The position numbers and the translations under genes were made by a program. From contig DDKM01000103.1 of assembly GCA_002339345.1 (NCBI GenBank), forward strand, positions 23,200 to 87,199: a stretch of DNA of 64,000 nt. Direction: 5' to 3'. The notes under the pieces are model-generated. The model searched no databases. It was not told where the DNA came from and saw only the letters and a list, made by a program, of their open reading frames with translations. Shown piece after piece: positions 1 through 7,984 of the stretch. The stretch is from Firmicutes bacterium UBA2598. GTDB taxonomy: Bacteria > Bacillota > PH28-bin88. The first letter of the stretch is position 1; the number at the start of each line of letters is the position of its first letter.

Positions 1-424
1 CCACCAGCTTATTCTTTTCCTCTCGTTTTGCCTGGATAGCGGCACAAGCCTGTTCCGCCAGACTGTGCGCCAGTTCGGTCACCGCCCCCTCGTCACCCGG
101 GGGTACGCCGTCCAAATGGAGGCTGCCCCCGGCCACACGTAAAGCCACCTCCTGGGCAGTAATCCCGTGGAACCTCATGGCGTTGGCCACCGGGTAGACA
201 GCCCCCTTGCCCAGCATACCTTTTTTATGCAGGTGGTCCACCACCACGTTGGGCAGGGGAACCCCCTGGTCATTTACGCCATCCACCCCGAAGAGCCTCA
301 AGGTAGCCCTTTCCACTGTGGTAGTGGTATAAGAGCTTACCTGCTCCCAGACCTGGACGGCTATGTTCCTTGCCCTGGTACGGGCTTGATCGATAAGTTC
401 GGTATCTAATGACAGATGGGGCAC
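1..424 (-). CDS. kamD: Lysine 5,6-aminomutase alpha subunit, 5' part (cut by window edge)
   Basis: This is the N-terminal part of the adenosylcobalamin- and PLP-dependent aminomutase that moves the terminal amino group of D-lysine or L-beta-lysine, the step after KamA. I translated it by hand from the minus strand. It begins at a GTG (422-424) behind a GGGGGAGG site and runs open to base 1. The N-terminus matches what I remember of Clostridium sticklandii KamD: a TTTVERATLRLFGVDG segment followed by VPLPNVVVDH. It lies downstream of kamA, kdd and the kamB-like gene in the same direction, as expected for a lysine fermentation operon. The catalytic part and kamE would lie outside the window. 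Confidence 0.85.
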   Translation of the reverse strand, partial: MPHLSLDTELIDQARTRARNIAVQVWEQVSSYTTTTVERATLRLFGVDGVNDQGVPLPNVVVDHLHKKGMLGKGAVYPVANAMRFHGITAQEVALRVAGGSLHLDGVPPGDEGAVTELAHSLAEQACAAIQAKREEKNKLV

Positions 425-520
425 CTACACTCCCTCCCCCTTCGCCAACTTTCTCCTTATCCCCTCGCGTATTCTGCAGTGTCGTTCACCATGGTGCTCT
501 TTTATCAGCGCTCTTTTCAT
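425..520 (-). CDS. Possible 31-codon coupling ORF between kamB and kamD
   Basis: An ATG at 518-520 overlaps the TGA of the kamB-like gene (ATGA). The frame stays open for 31 codons and ends in TAG directly before the GTG start of kamD. The peptide is very basic and resembles nothing I know. The perfect ATGA and TAG-GTG joints would fit translational coupling across the gap, but so short a frame can arise by chance. It is listed because otherwise about 92 bases separate two genes of one operon. Confidence 0.25.
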   Translation of the reverse strand: MKRALIKEHHGERHCRIREGIRRKLAKGEGV

Positions 521-1566
521 ACCCGATAGCCCTTTCCAGCCACCACGTCCACCACCGGGTAGGGGAGAAACACCTCCCCCGCTGCCTTAAGAAAGGCTTC
601 CTGGTCGAAGCCTGGGCTTAGGGGAGAAGTGGGGTTAAGGGTCACCGCTGCCAGGCGGATGGGCTCCGTGACACTGATGGACCCCCCGGCTGCCACGAAA
701 CCCCGCCAGACCTGCCTGGCGGCGAAAAGGCTGGCACCGCTCCTGATGACAAGATGTATGGGACCGGCTCTGGCCATTCCATCATTTAATGCGGCCAATA
801 CCCCGTCCCCTACCGCCCCGGCCAGCACCACCAGCCTGGTATCCGGGGTGAGGGACTGGGCAATGGCTTCCCCTGATATGAGGGACCCGCCTACTGCCAA
901 TAATCGCATCTCCCCGGCCTGGGTAACCAGTGTTGCCTTGGCCTGGTGCATCAGGTCGAGGCAAAAGGGCAGCAGCTCCTGGGTTACCTGGGGCAAGGCA
1001 AACCTTTCCACCCGGTCCAGCGTTTTGGCCAACACATCGGGTATGGTGGAGCCCAGGGCTGCTCCGGTAGCCAGGATAACGCCGTCGGCCAGGGTTGGAG
1101 CAGCTGAACTCACCCTATCCAGTGCACCGTCAACCAGCACCAGATCCGCCCCGTAGGCAAAGAGGGTACCGACCACTTTCCGCTGCTGCCACCCCAGGGT
1201 AGGACCGGTTAGCTCCACAAACCCCGGGGTGATGACCCGGTAAAGGAACACTTCACCCATGGCGGTGGAATAGCCGGTACCCGCCAGCAGGTCCAACTCC
1301 ACCTCACGATGTGCCAGACTTCCCAGCGTAGTAGCCAAAAGAGTGCTGGTTGGGGCATAGATCCCGGGTTTGGGAATATTAAAGACCGCGTCAACCCCTT
1401 CTCCGTCCCGGCCGATGGAAATAAGGCCCAGGGTCAACCCGCGCACGGCTGCCTCGGCAACCAGGTGGTTTAGGGTTACCGTTTTCCCCACATTTTTGGC
1501 CATCCCCACCACAGATACGCTTTTTAGTTGATGTTTTAAGACTATATCCAGCAACAACCGTCCCAA
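517..1566 (-). CDS. kamB: KamB-like P-loop protein, putative lysine 5,6-aminomutase reactivase subunit
   Basis: A 349-residue protein with a P-loop of the KNxGKT type at about residues 21-29, close to the N-terminus. It has several small-residue-rich strand-turn segments and no membrane segment. Proteins of this kind accompany kamD/kamE in lysine-fermenting Clostridia and Fusobacteria. They are thought to reactivate the B12 enzyme together with the MutS-like KamC. The start is TTG at 1564-1566, 19 bases after kdd. No kamC lies between this gene and kamD, unlike the usual kamABCDE order. The family call rests on the P-loop and the context; I cannot run a profile search. Confidence 0.65.
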   Translation of the reverse strand: MGRLLLDIVLKHQLKSVSVVGMAKNVGKTVTLNHLVAEAAVRGLTLGLISIGRDGEGVDAVFNIPKPGIYAPTSTLLATTLGSLAHREVELDLLAGTGYSTAMGEVFLYRVITPGFVELTGPTLGWQQRKVVGTLFAYGADLVLVDGALDRVSSAAPTLADGVILATGAALGSTIPDVLAKTLDRVERFALPQVTQELLPFCLDLMHQAKATLVTQAGEMRLLAVGGSLISGEAIAQSLTPDTRLVVLAGAVGDGVLAALNDGMARAGPIHLVIRSGASLFAARQVWRGFVAAGGSISVTEPIRLAAVTLNPTSPLSPGFDQEAFLKAAGEVFLPYPVVDVVAGKGYRV

Positions 1567-1585
1567 CCCACCCCTGGTTCCTTAA

Positions 1586-2620
1586 CTAAGTATAAAGGGT
1601 TTCAAAGAGTTGCCGCAGTTGGGGGCTTTCCCGCAGAAGATTTAAGGCAATATCGGCATGGCGGTAGGCGTAGCCGTTCCCGATAATCATGGTTACATCC
1701 TTGCCTACTCCCTCCGCCCCCAAGGCGGCGGCGGTAAAGCTGGTGGCCATGGAGAAAAAATACACCGTTCCCCGGTCACGGGTAGCCAGAACAGACGCCA
1801 TTTCCGTACCTGGGATGTTAACACAGTTAATAGTTACATCGGCCATGCGTCCTCCGGTTACCTTGGCCACCGCCTCCATAACCGCCACCGCATCGGTAGC
1901 ACTGACCTGTAACACATGATCAGCCCAACCCAACTCACGCATGCGCCGACAACTCCCCTCACCGGATCCGATCCCGATCACCGTACCGGTCACTCCCGCC
2001 CGCTTGCGCGCCTCGTACATGCTAAGAATGCCGGACTTGCCGCCTCCACCGATGATCACCACCGTATCACCCGGCTGCACCAGTCTGGCGGTCTGGGTAG
2101 GCGCCCCAGCCACATCCAATACCGCCAGGGCCAGGGTTTCCGGCATATCGGGCGGGAGCTTGGCATAGACGCCGGTTTCAAACAGGATGGCCTGGCCCTC
2201 CACCTCCACCTGGTCCCGCTCTAGGTGGACGGCATTGATCTCCTTGATCTTTAAGGGTGTCAGTGATAAAGAAACCAGGGTGGCGATACGGTCACCCTCT
2301 GTCAGCTCGATGCGGCTTTTCAGGTCCGGGCCAATGGCGGCCACAGTACCGATCAACATACCACCCGACCCGGTAGCCGGGTTGTGGTGTTTGCCGCGCT
2401 GTGCCACGATATCCAGCATGGTTTCCTTAATTTTTTCCACGTCGTTGTTGGCAGTCTTTTTGATCTGGGTAAAACTGGCGGCATCGATATTCAATACCGC
2501 TACGTCGATGAGGATCTCGTTATCGTACAGTTCCATCCGGTTGTCGATCTTCCACGCCGCCTGGGGCAGCATCCCCGCCGGTTCAATGACGCGGTGTACT
2601 CCGTAAGGTGAACCCTTCAT
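1586..2620 (-). CDS. kdd: L-erythro-3,5-diaminohexanoate dehydrogenase
   Basis: Catalyses NAD(P)-dependent oxidative deamination of 3,5-diaminohexanoate to 5-amino-3-oxohexanoate, the third step of lysine fermentation to acetate and butyrate. The 344-residue length is normal for Kdd. The N-terminal start (KGSPYGVHRVIEP) and a glycine-rich dinucleotide-binding turn (IIGGGGKSGILS) in the second half are typical. The ATG at 2618-2620 follows a GGGAGAGGG site. It lies 42 bases downstream of kamA and 19 upstream of the kamB-like gene, so it is most likely on one transcript with both. Confidence 0.9.
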   Translation of the reverse strand: MKGSPYGVHRVIEPAGMLPQAAWKIDNRMELYDNEILIDVAVLNIDAASFTQIKKTANNDVEKIKETMLDIVAQRGKHHNPATGSGGMLIGTVAAIGPDLKSRIELTEGDRIATLVSLSLTPLKIKEINAVHLERDQVEVEGQAILFETGVYAKLPPDMPETLALAVLDVAGAPTQTARLVQPGDTVVIIGGGGKSGILSMYEARKRAGVTGTVIGIGSGEGSCRRMRELGWADHVLQVSATDAVAVMEAVAKVTGGRMADVTINCVNIPGTEMASVLATRDRGTVYFFSMATSFTAAALGAEGVGKDVTMIIGNGYAYRHADIALNLLRESPQLRQLFETLYT

Positions 2621-2662
2621 GCAACCCTCTCCCTTCAGGTTTTTTAATTTTTTGCCGAAAGC

Positions 2663-3916
2663 CTATACCGACCGGCGGCGTTTGAGGCGGTACAGGCCTG
2701 CCGGCTCCAGGCTGACCTGGCGACCGTGCATCAACTGGGCCGGGCCCACCTCGTCCTGGCCGGCCCGCTGCTGGCAGTACTGGCACTGGCAGGGCTCTAT
2801 GGGATAATTGGGTTCGGTGTAGCGGGTGATGACTCCCTCGTAATTGCGCAACACGACACCCTGGTCCCAGTGGGAAATCAGGTACTGGGGCGCCACCGGC
2901 ACCTTGCCCCCGCCGCCGGGAGCGTCTACCACATAGGTGGGCACCGCGTAGCCGGAGGTATGGCCGCGCAGGGACTCGATGATCTCTATACCCTTGGCCA
3001 CCGTGGTGCGGAAGTGATGGATGCCCACCGACAGGTCACACTGGTAAAGGTAATAGGGCCGGACCCGCATTTTCACCAGTTCGTGGACTAGCCGCTGCAT
3101 CACACTGGGGCAGTCATTAATCCCCCGTAGGAGCACCGACTGGTTGCCCATGGGAATGCCCGCGTCCACCAGCCGGGCGCAGGCCTGGCGGGAATCGGTT
3201 GTAATTTCCCTGGGGTGGTTGAAGTGGGTGTTTACCCATACGGGGTGGTATTTGGCCAGCATGCGGCAGAGTTCGCCGGTAATCCGGTAAGGTATTACCA
3301 CCGGTGCCCGGGTGCCAATGCGAATGACTTCCACATGGGGAATAGCCCGCAGTTTCCTTAAAATATACTCCAACTTGCCGTCACTCATCATCAGGGGATC
3401 GCCGCCGGAAAGCAGCACGTCCCTCACCGCCGGTGTCTGCCTGATATAGTCGATACACTGGTCCAATTCGGGGATGGACCGGACCCGGTCGGTGGCACCG
3501 GCCATCCGCCGGCGGGTACAGTGGCGGCAGTACATGGCACAGCTGTCAGTGACCAGGAAAAGTACCCGGTCAGGGTAGCGGTGGGTTAAACCTGGTACCG
3601 GAGAATCGGCATCCTCCGCCAGGGGGTCGGGCAGATCCTCACCAGTCTGCAGCACCTCCCTGGCGCTGGGCACCGCCTGCCGCCGTATTGGGCAGTTCAC
3701 ATTGCCCGGTTCCATCAGGGTGGCGTAATAGGGGGTGATGGCCATTCGGAAGGTGGCCAGGCAGGCCCTGATCCCCTCCTCTTCTTCAGCCGTTAAGGGG
3801 ATGATCTGTTTTACTTCCTCCAGGGTGGTTAGGCGGTTATGCACTTGCCAGCGCCAGTCCTGCCACTGTTCGGGTAAGACATTCTGCCAAAGGGCGATCT
3901 TGCGGTAATCGATCAT
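2663..3916 (-). CDS. kamA: Lysine 2,3-aminomutase (radical SAM, PLP)
   Basis: Converts L-lysine to L-beta-lysine, the first step of lysine fermentation. Radical SAM cysteines C126, C130 and C133 form CxxxCxxC, followed by HCTRRR. A glycine-rich VDAPGGGGKVP segment near residue 340 carries the PLP lysine. Extra cysteines near the C-terminus (CQCQYC) fit the zinc-binding dimer contacts of the Clostridium enzyme. I start at the ATG at 3914-3916, seven bases past an AGGAGG site. This gives 417 residues, against 416 in C. subterminale; longer upstream reading lacks homology. It is the first gene of the operon and follows a sigma-54 promoter. EpmB-type aminomutases are shorter, so the fermentative enzyme is the better call. 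Confidence 0.93.
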   Translation of the reverse strand: MIDYRKIALWQNVLPEQWQDWRWQVHNRLTTLEEVKQIIPLTAEEEEGIRACLATFRMAITPYYATLMEPGNVNCPIRRQAVPSAREVLQTGEDLPDPLAEDADSPVPGLTHRYPDRVLFLVTDSCAMYCRHCTRRRMAGATDRVRSIPELDQCIDYIRQTPAVRDVLLSGGDPLMMSDGKLEYILRKLRAIPHVEVIRIGTRAPVVIPYRITGELCRMLAKYHPVWVNTHFNHPREITTDSRQACARLVDAGIPMGNQSVLLRGINDCPSVMQRLVHELVKMRVRPYYLYQCDLSVGIHHFRTTVAKGIEIIESLRGHTSGYAVPTYVVDAPGGGGKVPVAPQYLISHWDQGVVLRNYEGVITRYTEPNYPIEPCQCQYCQQRAGQDEVGPAQLMHGRQVSLEPAGLYRLKRRRSV

Positions 3917-3945
3917 GTTAATCCTCCTTCCTACACAACAGTCAT

Positions 3946-3961
3946 AGCAAAGGCCATACCA
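3946..3961 (-). promoter_or_regulatory. Sigma-54 (-24/-12) promoter of the kamA operon
   Basis: On the minus strand the sequence is TGGTATG-GCCT-TTGCT. This matches the sigma-54 pattern TGGCACG-N4-TTGCW, with the invariant GG and GC ten bases apart. Transcription would start near 3935, leaving a leader of about 20 bases that holds the kamA ribosome site (3922-3928). A sigma-54 activator gene lies a few kilobases upstream. Confidence 0.75.
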
Positions 3962-4101
3962 GGTATCCCCAGACGGCCAGGGGGTGGGGAGGTGTTTCAC
4001 AACGCGGGGCAGCGGGGATATACACCAAGCCGTCACCCAGGGTGTGGGGTTGGCATGGGGCTGGTATGGGGGCCGACATGGTGCAGGAAGGGTCGATGTC
4101 T

Positions 4102-4139
4102 CTGCACATTTTTCGGCACTCCTGCCCAATTCCGGGCGA
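4102..4139 (-). promoter_or_regulatory. Putative paired activator-binding sites upstream of kamA
   Basis: Site 4102-4119 reads GTGCCGAAAAATGTGCAG on the minus strand. It closely matches the two perfect inverted repeats upstream of nhaC (GTGCC-N8-GGCAC, A-rich centre). A weaker second copy at 4122-4139 agrees at about 12 of 18 positions and lies 20 bases on, about two helical turns. The pair sits about 140-180 bases upstream of the -24 element, a normal enhancer distance. The rest of 3962-4328 shows no gene I can support. Confidence 0.5.
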
Positions 4140-4328
4140 GGGTACCGGAGCAGGGGCAGAAAATGCTTGCAGGATGTTGGGCACAGAAGGCATGGCCAGG
4201 CTGACGGGGAGAGAACCCGGAGGTGGTGTGCTTAACCGGTCCAGGGCCATAATAGCACATATCAAGAAAGTGTCCTTAATCGGGCCATGGCCATGTTCGG
4301 CGTGGGGAGAGAATTGGGGGAAATGCGC

Positions 4329-4349
4329 AAGGGGGGCGGTGCCCCCCTT
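4329..4349. terminator. Hairpin after nhaC
   Basis: A perfect inverted repeat AAGGGGGGC-GGT-GCCCCCCTT begins 22 bases past the nhaC stop. No T run follows on the minus strand, so it is either a weak terminator or an RNA-protecting stem. Confidence 0.5.
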
Positions 4350-4371
4350 CGTATAACCCGGTCAGCTGTAA

Positions 4372-5943
4372 TTAAGGATTTGGGCGGGCTGTCTTTTCAC
4401 CCAGCAGTTCTATGGTGTCCCGGTTGAGGCGGCCAAGGGCCAGCACTAGTGCCACCAGCACCGCCAGGCCAACCGCCAGGGCAAGTACCACGCTGGAAAC
4501 TAACCCGGCCACCAGGAAACCGGCCAGTGATGCCACAGCAACGGTTAGGGCATAGGGAAGTTGGGTACGTACGTGGTCGATATGGGGGCATCCGGCCCCG
4601 GTGGAGGAAAGGATGGTAGTATCGGACAGGGGTGAACAGTGGTCACCGAAGATGGCGCCGCTGAACAGGGCCCCCAGGGCCAGCGTCATGTTGATGTCGG
4701 CAGACACGACCAGGGGCACGGTAATGGGGATCATCACAGCGAAGGTACCCCAGGAGGTACCAGTAGCGAAGGCCATCAGGCATGCCACCAGGAAGATGGC
4801 GGCCGGGACCAGCCACGCGGGCAGGTTGGCGTTGACCACTTCCGCCACGTAGGCGCCTGTACCCAGCTTGCCCACCACCCCGCCGATGGTCCAGGCCAGG
4901 GCCAGGATCAGCACTGCGCTCAACATGGATTTCATGCCCTGGATCACAGCGGTCATGGACTGGTTAACATAGAGCACACCCCTCACCCGGTAAAAGCCCA
5001 CGCTGATCACCAGGGTAATGAAGGCCGCATAGAACAGGGCGGTGATGGAGTCGGTGTCCTGGAAGGACTGGGCGATGGTCTTGCCTCCCTCGAAATAGCC
5101 GCCGGTATAGAGCATGGCCAGGACAGATGTGACCACCAGGATGAGCACCGGCAGAAACATGTCCACCGGCTTGCCCCTTTCCGATACATCCAGGTCGGCC
5201 AGGTCGTCACCGGGAGTGGCGATGGCCGCCGGGTCATAAACCTGACCCTCCATGAGCGCCCTTTTTTCCGCCCTGGCCATGGGGCCGAACTCCAGGCGGG
5301 TGAAGATGGTAATGGCGACCATGATGAGTGCCAGCCAGGCGTACAGGTTGAAGGGGATAGTATACAGGAACTGCAGGAACGGTCCGGTGGCGATGTTGTT
5401 GGCATTGAACTGGTCGGTCAGGATACCGATAATGTAGGCCACCCAGGATGAAACCGGGGCGAGGATGGTGACCGGGGCAGCTGTTGAGTCAATGATGTAG
5501 GCCAGTTTTTCCCGGGACAGGCGGAACCGGTCGGCCACCGGCCGCAGCACCGAGCCGACGGTCAAGCAGTTGAAATAATCGTCCAGGAAGATGAGAATAC
5601 CGGCGCCAAAGGCCACGCCCTGGCTGCCTTTGCGGCTGTGGATGCGCTCCGCCGCCCAGCGGGCGAAGGCAGCCGACCCGCCCGAGCGGACGGCCAGGCC
5701 GATGACACTCCCCAGCAGCAGCATATAAAAGACCAGCCGGATATTCCACGAAGGGTCACCCACTTTTTCGAACATTATGTCAAATGCCTGCACGAAAGTA
5801 TTAAGAAGATTGCCGTCATTCAAAATGAAGGTCCCCACCAGGATACCCAGGAGCAGAGAAAGGTAGACCTCCCGGGTGACAATGGCGAGGATGATGGCTA
5901 CTAAAGGCGGTAAGAGGGATAATATCCCATAGTTTTCCACCAA
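4372..5943 (-). CDS. nhaC: NhaC-family Na+/H+ antiporter or antiporter-like amino-acid carrier
   Basis: A 523-residue polytopic membrane protein with about a dozen hydrophobic segments. Family-typical stretches include LDDYFNCLTVG near residue 120 and the GDHCSPLSDTT segment in the last third. NhaC proteins exchange Na+ for H+ or for organic solutes. Placed between the kam operon and its likely regulator, this one may import lysine or export products in exchange; that is inference. The start is TTG at 5941-5943 or the adjacent GTG at 5938-5940, both behind an AGGAGGT site. A weak -24/-12-like sequence lies at 6005-6020 (TGGCAGG-N4-GTGTA); its -12 GC is incomplete. Confidence 0.85.
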   Translation of the reverse strand: MVENYGILSLLPPLVAIILAIVTREVYLSLLLGILVGTFILNDGNLLNTFVQAFDIMFEKVGDPSWNIRLVFYMLLLGSVIGLAVRSGGSAAFARWAAERIHSRKGSQGVAFGAGILIFLDDYFNCLTVGSVLRPVADRFRLSREKLAYIIDSTAAPVTILAPVSSWVAYIIGILTDQFNANNIATGPFLQFLYTIPFNLYAWLALIMVAITIFTRLEFGPMARAEKRALMEGQVYDPAAIATPGDDLADLDVSERGKPVDMFLPVLILVVTSVLAMLYTGGYFEGGKTIAQSFQDTDSITALFYAAFITLVISVGFYRVRGVLYVNQSMTAVIQGMKSMLSAVLILALAWTIGGVVGKLGTGAYVAEVVNANLPAWLVPAAIFLVACLMAFATGTSWGTFAVMIPITVPLVVSADINMTLALGALFSGAIFGDHCSPLSDTTILSSTGAGCPHIDHVRTQLPYALTVAVASLAGFLVAGLVSSVVLALAVGLAVLVALVLALGRLNRDTIELLGEKTARPNP

Positions 5944-6031
5944 AGTTTCACCTCCTGTTCAATTTAACACCGGGATACCAGGTTCACCTCCTTTCCGGCA
6001 GGGTTACACGGCTCCTGCCAACACCGCTCCT

Positions 6032-6070
6032 GTGCCCGTTTTCCGGCACCTGGTGCCTATTTTTAGGCAC
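6032..6070. promoter_or_regulatory. Two tandem inverted repeats, putative sigma-54 activator sites
   Basis: GTGCCCGTTTTCCGGCAC (6032-6049) and GTGCCTATTTTTAGGCAC (6053-6070) share perfect GTGCC/GGCAC arms with an 8-base T-rich centre. They start 21 bases apart, two helical turns. They lie between nhaC and the end of the activator gene, and the second touches that gene's stop codon. A related copy sits upstream of kamA. They could instead be stems ending the activator mRNA, but no T run follows and the recurrence near kamA favours protein binding. Confidence 0.6.
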
Positions 6071-7644
6071 TACTTCCCGGCTACACCGGCAGGATCGTCC
6101 ATGGGTAGCTGGCGCAGGCGGTACTGCAGGGTCTGGCGGGGAATGCCGAGCAGGGCCGCAGCACGGGACACGTTACCCCCGGCCTGGGCCAGTGCCTGCC
6201 GGATCCGGTCCGCCTCCACCCGGCGCAGTTCTACCCGCAGGGGAGGTTTATCCCCCCAGGTCCCCCGGCAAGGTGCCCAAAATTGGCCATCCCCACCCGG
6301 CACCGGTGCCTCACCCCCCGGTGAAGGCGTGCCACCTGGGGCTGGCCCTCTGTCCCGGGCCTGGAGTGTTGGGTGGGTGGCTGCGTTCTTGGACTTTTCT
6401 GCTGGGATCACCGACTGTTCCAGGTACGCACGCAGGGCCGGTGGCAGGTGTTCCGCCTGGATGACCGGGGCATCCATGATATTCATGGCCCCTTCGATGG
6501 TGTATTCCAGTTCCCGGACGTTGCCGGGCCAGGGGTAGACCTGGAACAGTTGCTGCACATCAGCTGCCACCCCCTGCACGGCCATCCCCAGGCGTTTGTT
6601 AAACCGGGTGATGAAATATCCGGTGAGCAGGGGGATATCTGCCCGGCGCTCCCGTAAGGGCGGCATCTGGACCGAGACCACATTCAGCCGGTAGTAGAGG
6701 TCGGAGCGCAGCCTACCCTCCTGGACCTCCCTGAGGGGGTCGAGATTGGTGGCAGCAATCACCCGCACATCTACCGGCCGGACCACCCCGTCTCCCAACC
6801 GGCGGACGCTGCTTTCCTGCAAAACGCGCAGCAGTTTGGCCTGGAGATTGATATTCATACAGGTGATCTCATCCAGGAAAAGGGTACCCCCATGGGCAAG
6901 TTCAAATAGGCCCGGCCTGTTCTCCGCCCCGGTAAAACTGCCCTTCACCGAACCAAAGAGGATCCCTTCCAGCAACGCCTCGGGCAGGGCGGCACAGTTC
7001 TGGGCCACAAAGGGGGCCTCCCTCCTGGGCCCGGCATTGTGGATGGCCTGGACCAGCAGTTCCTTGCCGGTGCCCGTTTCCCCGTAAACCAATACAGGAG
7101 AGGTACTACGGGCCGCCCGCAGGGCAGCCTTCTTGGTGGCCAGCAGGGCCGGACAGTTGCCGATCAGGTCATCCATGGTGTACCTGGCCTGCCGGGCAGC
7201 CTGGTTCCCCTCCTGGGTCCGGCACAATTCAGCCTGCAGGTGGACGATCTGGCTGGCCAACTCGTTTACCCTGGTAAGGTCCTTGGCGATTTCCACTGCC
7301 CCTACCAGCATACCTTCAAGGAAAACCGGCAGGGTGGAGTTTACTGTGACCACCATTTTGCCTTTGAAGTTGCGAAAAGTCTGCTGGAGGTTGTATATGG
7401 GCTCCCGGGTCTTTAACACCCGGAGCAGGGTGCTGGTCTCCACCGTCAAGGATGGGAAAACTTCCAGGAGCGGCCGGCCGATTACCTCTTCCGGCTCCAA
7501 CCCCTCGTAGCTGCCTGCCACCCTGTTGTAATAGATGGTGACACCAGCGGCATCCACCACATGAATTCCCTCATCCACCGCTTCCATGATCACTGACAGC
7601 AGTTGCCCCATCCCTGCTACCCCGAGCCCGGCAGCAATGGTCAT
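6070..7644 (-). CDS. Sigma-54-dependent transcriptional activator (PAS, AAA+, Fis HTH)
   Basis: A 524-residue NtrC-family activator. Residues about 10-125 form a PAS sensor domain. The AAA+ domain follows, with Walker A GETGTGKE at 188-195 and Walker B GGTLFLDE at about 252-259. The sigma-54 contact loop reads GSFTGA at 235-240 instead of GAFTGA. The C-terminus (GGNVSRAAALLGIPRQTLQ, near 490-510) is a Fis-type helix-turn-helix. A loosely conserved Pro-rich linker precedes it. The architecture resembles RocR-like amino-acid catabolism activators. With a -24/-12 promoter on kamA and shared repeats upstream of kamA and nhaC, it most likely activates lysine fermentation. The ATG at 7642-7644 follows AAGGAGGG. 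Confidence 0.88.
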   Translation of the reverse strand: MTIAAGLGVAGMGQLLSVIMEAVDEGIHVVDAAGVTIYYNRVAGSYEGLEPEEVIGRPLLEVFPSLTVETSTLLRVLKTREPIYNLQQTFRNFKGKMVVTVNSTLPVFLEGMLVGAVEIAKDLTRVNELASQIVHLQAELCRTQEGNQAARQARYTMDDLIGNCPALLATKKAALRAARSTSPVLVYGETGTGKELLVQAIHNAGPRREAPFVAQNCAALPEALLEGILFGSVKGSFTGAENRPGLFELAHGGTLFLDEITCMNINLQAKLLRVLQESSVRRLGDGVVRPVDVRVIAATNLDPLREVQEGRLRSDLYYRLNVVSVQMPPLRERRADIPLLTGYFITRFNKRLGMAVQGVAADVQQLFQVYPWPGNVRELEYTIEGAMNIMDAPVIQAEHLPPALRAYLEQSVIPAEKSKNAATHPTLQARDRGPAPGGTPSPGGEAPVPGGDGQFWAPCRGTWGDKPPLRVELRRVEADRIRQALAQAGGNVSRAAALLGIPRQTLQYRLRQLPMDDPAGVAGK

Positions 7645-7708
7645 CCCCGTTTCCCTCCTTCACCACAGAATACTATGCAGGAAATGTGCCAGGAATCAGC
7701 CCTCCTCG

Positions 7709-7731
7709 GTGCATCAGCAGGAAAAATGCAC
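7709..7731. promoter_or_regulatory. Inverted repeat upstream of the sigma-54 activator gene
   Basis: GTGCAT (7709-7714) and ATGCAC (7726-7731) form an inverted repeat with an 11-base centre, 65 bases upstream of the activator start. The arms partly resemble the GTGCC repeats near kamA and nhaC, but the spacing differs. Autoregulation is possible but unproven. Confidence 0.25.
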
Positions 7732-7804
7732 AGAATTAGGATAGGGGGCGCGGCTGATCGCCGCCGACCCTCCTGCACCAACCTGGCATGCGGTTTTTGT
7801 TAAT

Positions 7805-7918
7805 CGGGCGGGGTACCCACACCTCGCGGTGGACACCCTTGTCCTTGGCTTTTGGTTCCCACTGCCAAGGCCATAGCGGACTTTCACCGCCAAGCTATCG
7901 CCCATGCCGGGCACACCC
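7805..7918 (-). repeat. Degenerate group II intron domain I fragment
   Basis: Read on the minus strand, this stretch carries GCGGTGAAAGTCCGCTA, then GTGGGAACC, then AAGGGTGTCCACCGCGAGGTG, in the order found in domain I of bacterial group II introns. The usual continuation (GAATCTGAAGG) and all later domains, including the reverse transcriptase, are missing; the sequence passes into unrelated DNA at about 7815. I read it as a remnant, not a working intron. The motif match is from memory. Confidence 0.5.
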
Positions 7919-7921
7919 ATA

Positions 7922-7960
7922 AAAGGCAGTAACCTGGAACAGTTCCAGGTTACTGCCTTT
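7922..7960 (-). terminator. Rho-independent terminator of acs
   Basis: A perfect 16-bp stem (GGCAGTAACCTGGAAC against its complement) with a one-base centre, preceded by AAA and followed on the minus strand by TTTTAT. It starts 25 bases past the acs stop. Confidence 0.85.
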
Positions 7961-7984
7961 ATGGCCCAGGCCTTTGGCAAGGCT

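Noticed and set aside
4639..5451. Long plus-strand frame of 270 codons
   Set aside because: It lies wholly inside nhaC on the other strand, is rich in His/Gly/Gln as shadow frames of GC-rich genes are, and has no ribosome site.
6053..6070. Terminator of the activator gene
   Set aside because: No T run follows, and near-identical repeats recur upstream of kamA, so a protein-binding site is more likely, though a minor stem role is not excluded.
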